Assembly: GCA_017546725.1 (NCBI GenBank)
Contig: JAFYRX010000025.1
Span: 1-33,218, forward strand
Direction: 5' to 3'
From: Alistipes sp.
Lineage (GTDB): Bacteria > Bacteroidota > Bacteroidia > Bacteroidales > Rikenellaceae
DNA length: 33,218 nt
In this document: positions 24,113 to 32,086 of the stretch, piece by piece
Layout: each line of letters begins with the position of its first letter
Position numbering within the stretch: position 1 is the first letter of the stretch
Made by a program: the position numbers and the translations under genes
Notes under the pieces: model-generated
What the model was told of the DNA's origin: nothing
The model's input: the letters and a program-made list of their open reading frames with translations, nothing else
Databases searched by the model: none

Positions 24113-24889
24113 TTACTTTATATTTAATATCGCCTTGTTGTCAAATACTGTCTGCTGTGCTGTGCGTTGGATATACTCGGCCTTCTCGCTCGCAAATCCT
24201 GCGGTATAAGTGGTCTGATAACGTTCACCGAAGAGCACCGTATAGATAACATTTGCCGCAAGATATGTACCCAACTTCGATGGGTGCGAGCAATCCTGAA
24301 TATAGAGTTGATAGTCGGGACGTTCCTGACGAACACGCTGCCACGCCATACCTACGGGAGCACATACAGCGTTGTTCTGATAGGTCATCTCCAAATATGT
24401 CGTTTTTATACGCTCCTGCATACCATCGTAGGTGTAGGCCAAAGGATAGTTCTCAATTTTGTGGGTTGTACCATATTTATGGCCCCAAGTCATATAGAAT
24501 ATAGTCTTGGCGTTGGGCGAACCAACGTGAATGAGGCTATCCAATGATTTGGCCGCTGGATATATATCGGCAATGACCGTTTCGGTCTGCTTGGCGGGAG
24601 CGCTACTCTGCTCCTGCAGGATAACAAAATCCCACTTCTCGGATGTGAGCATCTCGCGCAATTTCTCATTATTGAGATGGCCCTTCAGGCGCTCGCCGCC
24701 CTTTGTCACGCTCCTGACGGATAGTTTTTTCTTTTTCGTTTTGGCAATCTCATAGACCATCTGCGGGAGGTCGTTGTAGTAGGTGTAACTGTTACCCACA
24801 AAGAGCAACTTGAGCGAATCCTGCTTGGCCTCCTGTGCCATCACAGCGCAGGGAAACAACATCAAAAGGATAATAACGATACGTTTCAT
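24113..24889 (-). CDS. Secreted SGNH/GDSL-type hydrolase (DUF4886-like)
   Basis: A 258-residue protein with a signal peptide ending near AVMAQ (residue 19). The SGNH blocks are visible: LLFVGNSYTYYNDLP carries the nucleophile Ser in GNSYT, GGERLKGH the block II Gly, DFVILQEQSSAP the block III region, and QDCSHPSKLG the Asp-x-x-His of block V. These resemble the DUF4886-type hydrolases common in Bacteroidales. Members of the fold remove acetyl or acyl esters from glycans or lipids. The substrate here is unknown. It converges on the DHOD-like gene with only 19 bases between stops, which hold a hairpin. A TATCTTTG -7 element (complement of 24915-24922) lies 26 bases before the ATG. Confidence 0.82.
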   Translation of the reverse strand: MKRIVIILLMLFPCAVMAQEAKQDSLKLLFVGNSYTYYNDLPQMVYEIAKTKKKKLSVRSVTKGGERLKGHLNNEKLREMLTSEKWDFVILQEQSSAPAKQTETVIADIYPAAKSLDSLIHVGSPNAKTIFYMTWGHKYGTTHKIENYPLAYTYDGMQERIKTTYLEMTYQNNAVCAPVGMAWQRVRQERPDYQLYIQDCSHPSKLGTYLAANVIYTVLFGERYQTTYTAGFASEKAEYIQRTAQQTVFDNKAILNIK

Positions 24890-24914
24890 AAGGCATTTTG
24901 TTTTAGTCCGATAA

Positions 24915-24922
24915 CAAAGATA
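24915..24922 (-). promoter_or_regulatory. -7 element of the SGNH hydrolase gene
   Basis: On the minus strand TATCTTTG matches TAnnTTTG; no clear TTTG at the expected upstream position. Confidence 0.5.
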
Positions 24923-25062
24923 CGCAAATTAAAAACAATAACGTCATATAAATAACAGAAATAGTCATTTGTTATTACGAAAAAGTGCAACCGATATAAT
25001 AAATTCCACCTCTAATGTTCGGGGAGAATTTTATAATACCGTAATGTATAGCCCTAAAAAAC

Positions 25063-25098
25063 ATCAGCCGCTCATAATTGAACGGCTGATTGTTTTTT
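25063..25098 (-). terminator. Terminator of the beta-barrel gene
   Basis: An 8-bp stem ATCAGCCG (25063-25070) with CGGCTGAT (25083-25090) has T-runs on both sides, so on the minus strand it is followed by a T-run after the beta-barrel stop. It could act in both directions. Confidence 0.85.
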
Positions 25099-25126
25099 AT
25101 ATGTTTACTTGAACGTGCGTTCTGGA

Positions 25127-28048
25127 TTAGAAACGGCCACCGCCGCCACCGAAACCACCGCCGCCGAAGCCGCCGCCTCCACCGAAGCCGCCTCTGTTAC
25201 CGCCGCCGAAGCCACCGCCGGGGCCGCCCTCACCGGGACGGAAACCTCCCTCGCCAGGACGGAAACCACCGCGCTCCTCCTGCTGCTGTGCCTTTGTAGC
25301 GTTGCGTGAACGGATGTTGTAAGTGAATCGGATACCGAAGTAACGGCCAATCACGCTACGCATTGAGTTCTCCATATAGAGAGCGTTCCAGCTACGACCG
25401 AAACCAGAGTTACGGTTGAAGATATCGTTTGCTACCAACTGAATCTCACCCAACTTCTTCAATACCTTCATACCCAAACCTGCATTTGCGATGAAGTCCT
25501 CGTTGTCCAAGCGTGATGCAGTCTCGCTCAAGCCCTTATACTTGCTGTAATTAACATTTGCGTGCAATGTCAAACCGAAGCCGAATACTACGCGTACGTT
25601 ACCGCTTGCGTGGTGGTTGATATACTCGTTGTTACCGCTTGCAGACATTGAGTTCTCGACGTTGCTGTAGCGAGGTGAGTAACGCAGACGGAAGTCTACA
25701 TAGTCACTGAAGTTACTACTCAACATTACAGAACCACCCAATGAACGATTCTTCGAACGGTTGATTACCTCATTCAACATCGATGGTGACTGGCTGATTG
25801 AACCGTTAGCGTCGATGTTCATATTACAGCCGATGAAGTTTACGGGGAATCCGTAAGAGATACGACCACCGAAATTCCAACTACCATCCTTTACGTTGAT
25901 AGGCTTCGAGAAACGACCCGTGGGCGACAACGCTGTCAGGAATTCACCATCGGGAGAGTAAACCTCATAACCGGGTGAGTTCATAATCACAGAGTTTACG
26001 ATATTGTTCTGTGTCTTCGAGCCGTTGAAACCGATTGAGAATGTAGTACCATTCATAATACCCGAGTGAGTGTAATCGATGTTACCTCTGTGAGAGTATG
26101 AAGGCTTCAAATCGGGGTTACCTGAACTGATGTTGTTTACGTTAGAGATATCTACCACATCCTGCAAGTCGTTAACCGAAGGATTCGATGTGTTTGAACT
26201 TACACGTGCCGAGATACGGTTCTCCTGATTAATCTTAATACGAGCATTTGCCGAGTATGTGATGTTCTCAAATGTCTTTCTGGGCAAAGTGTAAGCCTGC
26301 GGATATACGCGGTCGCTACTCATTGCTACGTGCTGATAGTTTACACGTGCCGATACCGATGTACCCTCATAGCCGTAACGGAAACCAGGACCTACATTCT
26401 GTGTCAAATACTCTGTGTTGTACTTGTTTGAGTAGTCGGGGTCCATATCGGGCAAATACTCATTTGTATTGAAATCGTAGAGATATGTCATACGGTCTGC
26501 ATCACGATAGTTGTTATTGATGCGGTACTCTGCTGTAATCTGTGCGTGCTGACCGATAGGCTCGGCGTAAGTCAAACTTCCGCTCAAAGAGTAACTACCA
26601 TTATTTGAGTTCGAACGCTGCTGGATGCTCTCGTCAATGCTACGCTCCGAGTAGTTCTCGCTGTTTGAACCATTATCCGAGTAGTTACCATTGAAGTTTA
26701 CATACATAATACGACCGGCCTTCTCACCTATACGTACCATATAGTTACCGCCGAAACCTGCGTTGAAACCATTACTCTTACCAAGATTCCAGTTGTCGAG
26801 GCGGATAGAGTCCAAACCACTTACGGGGAAGTAATCTGTGTAGTTGTTACCGTTATTCTTGTTGCCGTTGAACGATGCGTTAGCACGCAACATCAAACGG
26901 TGGCGAGGGTTAATTTTCCACTCAAAACGGGCATTCAAGCCGTGGTTGTTGCCCCTGCTATTGCTATAATTGTTCGACTTCTGACGGTCATAAATATCGT
27001 CACGATTTGAGTTAATCTGCTCCTCGGTGAGGAAGTAATCGCGCTCCGACCAACTGTAATTCTTATTGTTGTTGGCGTTGAATGAGTAACTACCCTCTAA
27101 CTTAACCTTGTCGTCCTCGCCCCAAGAGTTGATGTAGTTCAAACCGCCGTAACCCATCTTCGATTCGCTGTTGCCGTTCATATTGTTGGCCGAGAAACGT
27201 ACGGTAGTTTTTGCCTTCTTGTTGAAGATGTTGGCATAACCATCACCGCTACCGAAATGCTGTGTTTTCTCCAAATCGTTCTCCTTGGGCTCTACTGCGT
27301 ACATAGCGTTTACGCGACCATATACAGCAGTCTTAATCTTCGTAACGAAGTTGATAGCCTTGTAACTGTTACCATCGTCAATACCCGAGAATTCGGCCTC
27401 GTCGCTCAACTTGTCAAATACCTCGACCGACTTGATAGCCTCTGCGGGAAGTGTCGAGATAGCCGATGCTACATCGTTACCAAAGAACTCGCGGCCATCG
27501 ATAAGGATTTTCTGAACAGCCTCACCTTGTGCCTCTACAGAGCCGCCTTCAACCTTGATACCCGGCATCTTTGCCAACAACTCGTCGGCGTTAGCATCGG
27601 GCAATACCTTGTAGGCACCTGCGTTGTAAACGATAGTATCACCGTTGATTGTCGTACGCACAGCCTGTGTCTTTACATCAACACCTGCAATCTGCTGCAT
27701 ATCCTCCTCGATTAACCAATCCTTAATCTCAAGAGTCTCACCCTTCTTAACAGTGATATCCTTTGTTGTGGTCTTATAACCGAGCAACTCGACCTTCAAC
27801 TGATAATCACCTACGTTTACCTGCTTGAATTGGAATGCACCACGAATAGCCGACAACTCATATCGCTTCTGAAGAGTATCCTTCTTCGACATAAGTTCGA
27901 TTGTTGCACCAACCAAGCCTTCTGTTACCTGCTGCTGCTCCTCGTTGATAATCTTTGCTACGATAGTACCGTTTATGGCACCTTTCGGTTGAGCGAAAGC
28001 CGCAAATGAGAAGAGCGACAAAATCAATGTGAATAAAATTCTTTTCAT
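25127..28048 (-). CDS. Outer-membrane beta-barrel protein with carboxypeptidase-regulatory-like domain and Gly-rich tail
   Basis: A 973-residue TonB-receptor-like protein. Residues 1-19 are a signal peptide (LSLFSFAAFAQ). Residues ~24-115 are a CarboxypepD_reg-like beta-sandwich (AIRGAFQFKQVNVGDYQLKVELLGY), followed by a plug-like domain (DGDTIVYNAGAYKV-type, LLAKMPGIKVEGG, ILIDGREFFGND). The rest is a long outer-membrane barrel rich in Asn, Tyr, Ser and Gly with alternating strands, as in the OMP_b-brl_3 group. No clear TonB box is seen and no SusD-like partner is adjacent, so it is not a typical SusC. Residues 927-973 are an unusual Gly-rich tail: two FRPGEGG repeats, then GGGF/GGGGF units ending GGGGRF. 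Transport versus structural role is unresolved. Confidence 0.86.
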   Translation of the reverse strand: MKRILFTLILSLFSFAAFAQPKGAINGTIVAKIINEEQQQVTEGLVGATIELMSKKDTLQKRYELSAIRGAFQFKQVNVGDYQLKVELLGYKTTTKDITVKKGETLEIKDWLIEEDMQQIAGVDVKTQAVRTTINGDTIVYNAGAYKVLPDANADELLAKMPGIKVEGGSVEAQGEAVQKILIDGREFFGNDVASAISTLPAEAIKSVEVFDKLSDEAEFSGIDDGNSYKAINFVTKIKTAVYGRVNAMYAVEPKENDLEKTQHFGSGDGYANIFNKKAKTTVRFSANNMNGNSESKMGYGGLNYINSWGEDDKVKLEGSYSFNANNNKNYSWSERDYFLTEEQINSNRDDIYDRQKSNNYSNSRGNNHGLNARFEWKINPRHRLMLRANASFNGNKNNGNNYTDYFPVSGLDSIRLDNWNLGKSNGFNAGFGGNYMVRIGEKAGRIMYVNFNGNYSDNGSNSENYSERSIDESIQQRSNSNNGSYSLSGSLTYAEPIGQHAQITAEYRINNNYRDADRMTYLYDFNTNEYLPDMDPDYSNKYNTEYLTQNVGPGFRYGYEGTSVSARVNYQHVAMSSDRVYPQAYTLPRKTFENITYSANARIKINQENRISARVSSNTSNPSVNDLQDVVDISNVNNISSGNPDLKPSYSHRGNIDYTHSGIMNGTTFSIGFNGSKTQNNIVNSVIMNSPGYEVYSPDGEFLTALSPTGRFSKPINVKDGSWNFGGRISYGFPVNFIGCNMNIDANGSISQSPSMLNEVINRSKNRSLGGSVMLSSNFSDYVDFRLRYSPRYSNVENSMSASGNNEYINHHASGNVRVVFGFGLTLHANVNYSKYKGLSETASRLDNEDFIANAGLGMKVLKKLGEIQLVANDIFNRNSGFGRSWNALYMENSMRSVIGRYFGIRFTYNIRSRNATKAQQQEERGGFRPGEGGFRPGEGGPGGGFGGGNRGGFGGGGGFGGGGFGGGGGRF

Positions 28049-28086
28049 AAATAATTATTTTGTTTTTATATTTTTCTGATTTTGCA

Positions 28087-28094
28087 CAAAAATA
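28087..28094 (-). promoter_or_regulatory. Possible -7 element of the beta-barrel gene
   Basis: On the minus strand TATTTTTG matches TAnnTTTG about 38 bases before the ATG; no clear -33 element. Confidence 0.4.
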
Positions 28095-28234
28095 CACAAA
28101 TAATCGAGTTAAACATCCGTTTGATAGGTGAAACGACCAAAACGGGGTGCCAAGTGACCTCTGCTAAAGGTCAAATAGTGCTCGATGTGCGATTTTGGCA
28201 AAAAGTGAAAATATATTTCGCTTAAAAAAGTTAA

Positions 28235-28275
28235 AAAGAGACGCCCAATATAGGACGTCTCTTGCTATTTTTTTG
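28235..28275 (-). terminator. Terminator of the GH20 gene
   Basis: A short inverted repeat built around AGAGACG and its complement lies 20-45 bases past the GH20 stop. On the minus strand a T-rich tract follows it. Exact arm coordinates are approximate. Confidence 0.7.
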
Positions 28276-28282
28276 TGTGGTA

Positions 28283-30253
28283 TTATCGGATAAAATTTTC
28301 CACCTTGAGGTCGGTTATGCGACTCTTGAACTCGCCTGCCTGCTGCAAGGGGAAGTAGAGTGTAGGCACGTAGTCATACTGCTTCTTCTCGGTAATCCAA
28401 CGCTTCTCGCGCTTGAGTTGGTCGTGAAGTTTTCCGTTGACGTAAAGGCGTGTTGCCGAGTTGGTACACTCTATGCGAATATCTGCACTTTTGCCATCCT
28501 CCACATAGTAATCAAATGAGTTGAGGTAACCGTCACGCACGAACGCCATACGACCGTCGATGGGGCTTGAGAGGTAGAATTCTGTCACCTTGTTTGAGAA
28601 GAGCAATGTGCCTCGGCTCTCCTTTGCTCCGTCGATGTGGAAACTTATGGTGTGGTCAAATCCAGCCTTAACGTGAGGGTAACTCTTTCCTGCCTTTACC
28701 TCATCGATGCTGTAAACTACACTGTTAGGCTTGCCTGCGAATCTTCCTAATTCGTTTACACCAGGGGCTTCGCTGAGTTGAGTGCGCTTGCGGTCAAACT
28801 CCTCGTAGGGTAGGGTTTTGTATGAAGGACTCCACGTTGTTGCAGCATAGTATTGTGTAGCGGGGTAGCAGCGGTGGTGGATATCATCAACCGATATTCC
28901 GTTCTCTGCAATGTCGTTCCATACACAGAACATACCTCCCAGCAGGCAAGGGTCCAACTTATCCTCAAATGTGTATTGGTTGATAGTTGCGGGGGTCCAA
29001 CTATTATATATCTTGGCGTGATTAAGATAATCGAAATAGTATCCTGCTGCAGGCACTATGTAGGCATAATGCGAAGGTACGCTGACTATCTTGTATCCCA
29101 ATTTCTTCATATCAGCGGGTTGTGCATAAGGGTTGTACCAGCAGTGCATTATGACATTCTCTGACTTTACGGGTGTCTCGCCTTTGGCGTGTGTGAGTGC
29201 ACCCCATACGCAAGCCTGCTTGCCGAATTTCTCCACAAAGCGGATGTAATGGTCGGTGAAGGCGCGGAACTTTTCTACCGTCTCCTTGTCTTTGTTTGAG
29301 TATTCGTCGGTGCCGATGTGTACCTGCTTGCCTACAAATACGGGGTCTTCGCCCTGGAGATATTCGGTGAAAAGTGAATCTACAAACGAGTATAAGTTGG
29401 GATTGTCAAGGTCGAGGTGGTCGAGACCATACTTTTCCGAGCCCAACTCCTTGCGGAAACGCGAGAATGCCAATGAGTGTGATGGTACGTCGATTTCGGG
29501 AATCACGTTTACACAGATTTTGGCGGCGTCCTTCTGGAACTGACGGAACTCATCCTTACCGTAATGGCCATCTTTGGCTGTAAGTTCGGGGAAGAACTCG
29601 CTCTCCATACGGAATGCAGTGTAGGTCTTATCCCAAGTATTCTCATATTTCTTTGCAGCGCGGTCGTTGAGATGAATCTGGAATGTATTCATCTTGTAGT
29701 ATGCCATCACTTTAGCGTACTCGTTGAGGTAGTCGAGCGGTATGTATTTACGTCCACAGTCAATCATAAAACCACGCATAGCGAAGTCGGGCCAGTCGCG
29801 GATGTCGCCTTTCGGAAGGCTGGCCCCTTTGCTTGCCTCCAAAATCTGCAACAGTGTGCGTGTGCCCCAATATGCGCCCGTTGTGGTCTGAGCGTTGAGT
29901 ACGATGTGACCGCCAATAGAGATGCTGTAACCCTCTTCGCCCAACTCCTTGTCTGTCGTGAGGCTTATGATGAAAGCACCGGCAGGAGCCTTTGAGGTAT
30001 CCTTTATTGCCTTGTACTTCAGCGCTTTGCCATACATCAGACCATAATCCTCGGCCAATGCAGATGCTACACTCTCTAATGCAGCGTCTGTGTATAATAC
30101 TTTGGTATTGGCGCTCACCGACACAACGCCTTCGCCTCCTTGCCAATGGCGCAGTTCGGGAATTACGAACGGCTTCTCGTTCTTTGCGTTAAGAGTACCT
30201 GCCGTACACAACATAATTAGCGCGAGGCACAAGGTAAATAATCTGTTTTGCAT
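28283..30253 (-). CDS. Secreted GH20 beta-N-acetylhexosaminidase
   Basis: A 656-residue exported enzyme. A signal peptide (LALIMLCTAGTLNA) is followed by a GH20b-like N-terminal domain (GYSISIGGHIVLNAQTTTGAYWGTRTLLQIL) and the GH20 barrel: RGFMIDCGRKYIPLDYL, YYKMNTFQIHLND, VIPEIDVPSHS and the catalytic pair D316-E317 in VHIGTDEYSN. The Asp orients the substrate N-acetyl group and the Glu is the acid/base, giving removal of terminal GlcNAc or GalNAc, probably from host mucin or glycans. The usual HxGGDE here reads HIGTDE, and the usual DxxRxF reads DCGRKY, so it belongs to a divergent subgroup. From about residue 515 there is a LamG-like beta-sandwich (GKPNSVVYSIDEV..., ATRLYVNGKLHDQL) that probably binds glycans. 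It starts 9 bases after the GNAT gene, in the same operon. Confidence 0.9.
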   Translation of the reverse strand: MQNRLFTLCLALIMLCTAGTLNAKNEKPFVIPELRHWQGGEGVVSVSANTKVLYTDAALESVASALAEDYGLMYGKALKYKAIKDTSKAPAGAFIISLTTDKELGEEGYSISIGGHIVLNAQTTTGAYWGTRTLLQILEASKGASLPKGDIRDWPDFAMRGFMIDCGRKYIPLDYLNEYAKVMAYYKMNTFQIHLNDRAAKKYENTWDKTYTAFRMESEFFPELTAKDGHYGKDEFRQFQKDAAKICVNVIPEIDVPSHSLAFSRFRKELGSEKYGLDHLDLDNPNLYSFVDSLFTEYLQGEDPVFVGKQVHIGTDEYSNKDKETVEKFRAFTDHYIRFVEKFGKQACVWGALTHAKGETPVKSENVIMHCWYNPYAQPADMKKLGYKIVSVPSHYAYIVPAAGYYFDYLNHAKIYNSWTPATINQYTFEDKLDPCLLGGMFCVWNDIAENGISVDDIHHRCYPATQYYAATTWSPSYKTLPYEEFDRKRTQLSEAPGVNELGRFAGKPNSVVYSIDEVKAGKSYPHVKAGFDHTISFHIDGAKESRGTLLFSNKVTEFYLSSPIDGRMAFVRDGYLNSFDYYVEDGKSADIRIECTNSATRLYVNGKLHDQLKREKRWITEKKQYDYVPTLYFPLQQAGEFKSRITDLKVENFIR

Positions 30254-30262
30254 AGGTGTATT

Positions 30263-30700
30263 TTATAATTTTATGTTATATACATTAGTTTGGCGTTGCT
30301 CGAATCCCGCTTTTCGATAGAGTTCGTTGGCAGCAATGCGCGTAGGTCGTGATGTGAGCATCAGCGAGCAGGGCGACAGATTCTCTTTGACGTAGTTTAT
30401 TACAAACTCTACCAACTGCTGGCCCAATCCTTTTCCGCGTAATTCGCTATCTACCACTACATCTTCAATCCAGACTTTACGACCTGTGGGGCAGAAGTAT
30501 ATGCCGAGCGTAATCATCCCTACGATGGCCTCATCGTGGCGCATAACGAACATACGCGATGCATTGTCCTGTAGCGTGTTGCGCAGGTCGGCTTCATTAA
30601 AAGTTGATTCGCGGCCTGTAAGTTGCTCTATCAGAAGGCGTATTGCCTCTGCTGTTGAAGCGTCGCTTGATGAGAGTCGCTCTATCGTGTAGTCACTCAT
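30263..30700 (-). CDS. GNAT family N-acetyltransferase
   Basis: A 145-residue single GNAT domain. Motif A is VWIEDVVVDSELRGKGLGQQLVEFV, with the acetyl-CoA pyrophosphate loop R-G-K-G-L-G, followed by the motif B part AANELYRKAGFEQR. The N-terminal strand-helix part (YTIERLSSSD, IGVI-like IVGMITLGIYF) is complete. It would transfer an acetyl group from acetyl-CoA to an amine; the substrate (small molecule or protein N-terminus) is unknown. It starts 4 bases after the YitT-like gene and ends 9 before the GH20 gene, so all three are probably co-transcribed, though I see no shared pathway. Confidence 0.9.
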   Translation of the reverse strand: MSDYTIERLSSSDASTAEAIRLLIEQLTGRESTFNEADLRNTLQDNASRMFVMRHDEAIVGMITLGIYFCPTGRKVWIEDVVVDSELRGKGLGQQLVEFVINYVKENLSPCSLMLTSRPTRIAANELYRKAGFEQRQTNVYNIKL

Positions 30701-30704
30701 CTAT

Positions 30705-31619
30705 TTAGAGTTTTATAGGCTGAAATCCCTGTCCATAGACTCCCGTAACCGATGCTACAGTTATAAATGCATCAGGGTCAATCTGTTTCACGGCTTTCAG
30801 GACGTTTGGCGTGTCGCGATTAGTGCAGACAACCATTATCATTTTTGTATAGTTGTGCGTATAACTTCCCTCCGATTCTATAAGTGTCGCACCACGCTTT
30901 AACTCAAAGTTAATCACTTGTATAATCTCCTCATAGCGTTGCGAAATGATAAGCACTTGGCTCGATTGTTTGTTACCAGCCAAAACCAAGTCGGCTGTAT
31001 AGCCAAAGACGATTGTCATAATATAACCGTAAATCGCAGCATCGATGGTAAAACCAACGAGGAGCGAAGATGCGATAATAAGCAAATCGACAACAAATAT
31101 AATTCGACCATAACTGATTGGCTTATATTTGTTTATAAGCATTGCAACGATATCCGAGCCTCCCGTTGAGCCACCCTGCATTAGCGCAATGGCGACGCCA
31201 AAACCTGTAATCACACCACCTACGACCATCGCCAAGAAGCGGTCCAGGTGCAGGAAATCTTCTGCGGGCAATATGGCCTGCCAGATGTTCATCGACAACG
31301 ATAGGGCGCAGATGCAGAAAATGGTCTTGATGCCGAACTTCCATCCGAGTACAAATCCAGCGATAAGCAACAGAACGGCATTTATCAATAGTACAAGCGT
31401 ACCAATCTTTACATCTACTCCGAATGAGTTGTGTAGTGCGGTGCTTATAACGATTGCCAATCCCGATGCCGCGCCACTTGTTCCCTTTGCGGGCAGGACG
31501 CAACCAATCCATCCGAATGAGTAGATGGCCATACCGAGAGCCATCATAAAATACTCCTTAACACGAGTCAATATCGGGTGCGACACTTTTAAGAGGTTCT
31601 TTTTTGTCGTTGCAGACAT
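30705..31619 (-). CDS. YitT family membrane protein
   Basis: A 304-residue protein of the YitT family (DUF161 membrane domain plus DUF2179). About five hydrophobic segments are visible between residues 20 and 195 (MALGMAIYSFGWIGCVLP, TLVLLINAVLLLIAGFVLG, VVGGVITGFGVAIALM, IIFVVDLLIIASSLLVGF, IYGYIMTIVFGYTADLVL). GSTGGSDIVAMLINKY is the conserved family motif. The C-terminal ~90 residues are the soluble DUF2179 domain (VLIISQRYEEIIQVI, YTKMIMVVC, DPDAFITVASVTGVYGQGF). The family's transport role is unresolved. It heads the operon yitT-like, GNAT, GH20. I found no convincing promoter before it. Confidence 0.9.
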   Translation of the reverse strand: MSATTKKNLLKVSHPILTRVKEYFMMALGMAIYSFGWIGCVLPAKGTSGAASGLAIVISTALHNSFGVDVKIGTLVLLINAVLLLIAGFVLGWKFGIKTIFCICALSLSMNIWQAILPAEDFLHLDRFLAMVVGGVITGFGVAIALMQGGSTGGSDIVAMLINKYKPISYGRIIFVVDLLIIASSLLVGFTIDAAIYGYIMTIVFGYTADLVLAGNKQSSQVLIISQRYEEIIQVINFELKRGATLIESEGSYTHNYTKMIMVVCTNRDTPNVLKAVKQIDPDAFITVASVTGVYGQGFQPIKL

Positions 31620-31816
31620 ATTATAAAAATAGTGTAAATGTGTTATATCTCTTTTTCGTGCGTGAAATTACTACAAATTCCCTAAAAATGTGCTGTTTTG
31701 TGGAAATATTTTTGGAATAATCTGCTTTAGTGTTAGAATGGCATAGCGACATTAAATATTTCCGAATATAAATAAAAGTAGGTTGTGTAGAAATTTCTGC
31801 TTTTGATAATTTTCAT

Positions 31817-31824
31817 TATCTTTG
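31817..31824 (+). promoter_or_regulatory. -7 element of the 6S-like RNA
   Basis: TATCTTTG matches TAnnTTTG; TTTC sits 19 nt upstream (31794-31797). Transcription would start near 31831. Confidence 0.6.
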
Positions 31825-31828
31825 TTAC

Positions 31829-32086
31829 GGCTTGCAACCATTGTGGTTGAGCCATACATATTAGTAGACATTTTTTTGTCGTAATCTTCTACTCCGAAAC
31901 TTGGCAGTTGTAGTAGCACGAAGATTCGCAATCAGATGTCCGCGCAAGGTGTGTATCCAGGCCACCGACATTGGCTCGGTGTGTGTGATATATCATCCGG
32001 CGTGGGCTTTCTGTGTTGCTTATTCGTGTTACAGGTAGCCAAGACCTCGGAGTAGGATAAGTTAATGCAGTGGCCTGCGCTTTTTT
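31829..32086 (+). ncRNA. ssrS: Probable 6S-type regulatory RNA
   Basis: A non-coding stretch with a TAnnTTTG promoter folds by eye into a long rod with internal bubbles, as 6S RNA does. From the outside in, CTACTCCG (31889-31896) pairs with CGGAGTAG (32048-32055); CTTGGC (31900-31905) with GCCAAG (32038-32043); a 9x7-nt bubble follows; AGCACGAA (31915-31922) with TTCGTGTT (32023-32030); GCAA/TTGC and CAGA/TCTG; CCGCGC (31940-31945) with GCGTGG (32000-32005); GGTGTGTATC with GATATATCATC; and apical CACCGA (31963-31968) with TCGGTG (31976-31981). A separate 5' hairpin GGCT-CAACC/GGTTG-AGCC lies at 31829-31853. It ends in a weak hairpin and six T at 32081-32086, right before the next ATG. 6S RNA binds sigma-70-type RNA polymerase as a promoter mimic. 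The pairing is seen directly; the 6S identity is inferred, and another structured RNA is possible. Confidence 0.62.
32067..32086 (+). terminator. Weak terminator at the end of the 6S-like RNA
   Basis: A 4-bp stem GCAG (32067-32070) with CTGC (32075-32078), GC, then six T. It touches the next start codon, so read-through into that gene is likely. Confidence 0.45.

Noticed and set aside
24995-25015. Second copy of AAATTCCACC near 25000 as a repeat of the hairpin at 24095
   Set aside because: Only about 11 bases match and no pairing partner is present, so it is probably chance.
25090-25309. Plus-strand ORFs rich in Ala/Thr/Glu or Arg opposite the beta-barrel 3' end
   Set aside because: They are antisense readings of the Gly-rich repeat; a low-complexity repeat leaves all frames open. 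They lack a promoter and a family.
25127-28048. SusC-type nutrient transporter with a polysaccharide utilisation locus
   Set aside because: There is no adjacent SusD-like lipoprotein, no clear TonB box, and the neighbouring genes are on separate transcripts.
31829-32086. tmRNA, RNase P RNA or SRP RNA in place of 6S RNA
   Set aside because: I found no tag-peptide reading frame with tRNA-like ends, no conserved RNase P core such as GAGGAAAGTCC, and no SRP GGAA/AGCAG tip; the simple rod fits 6S better.
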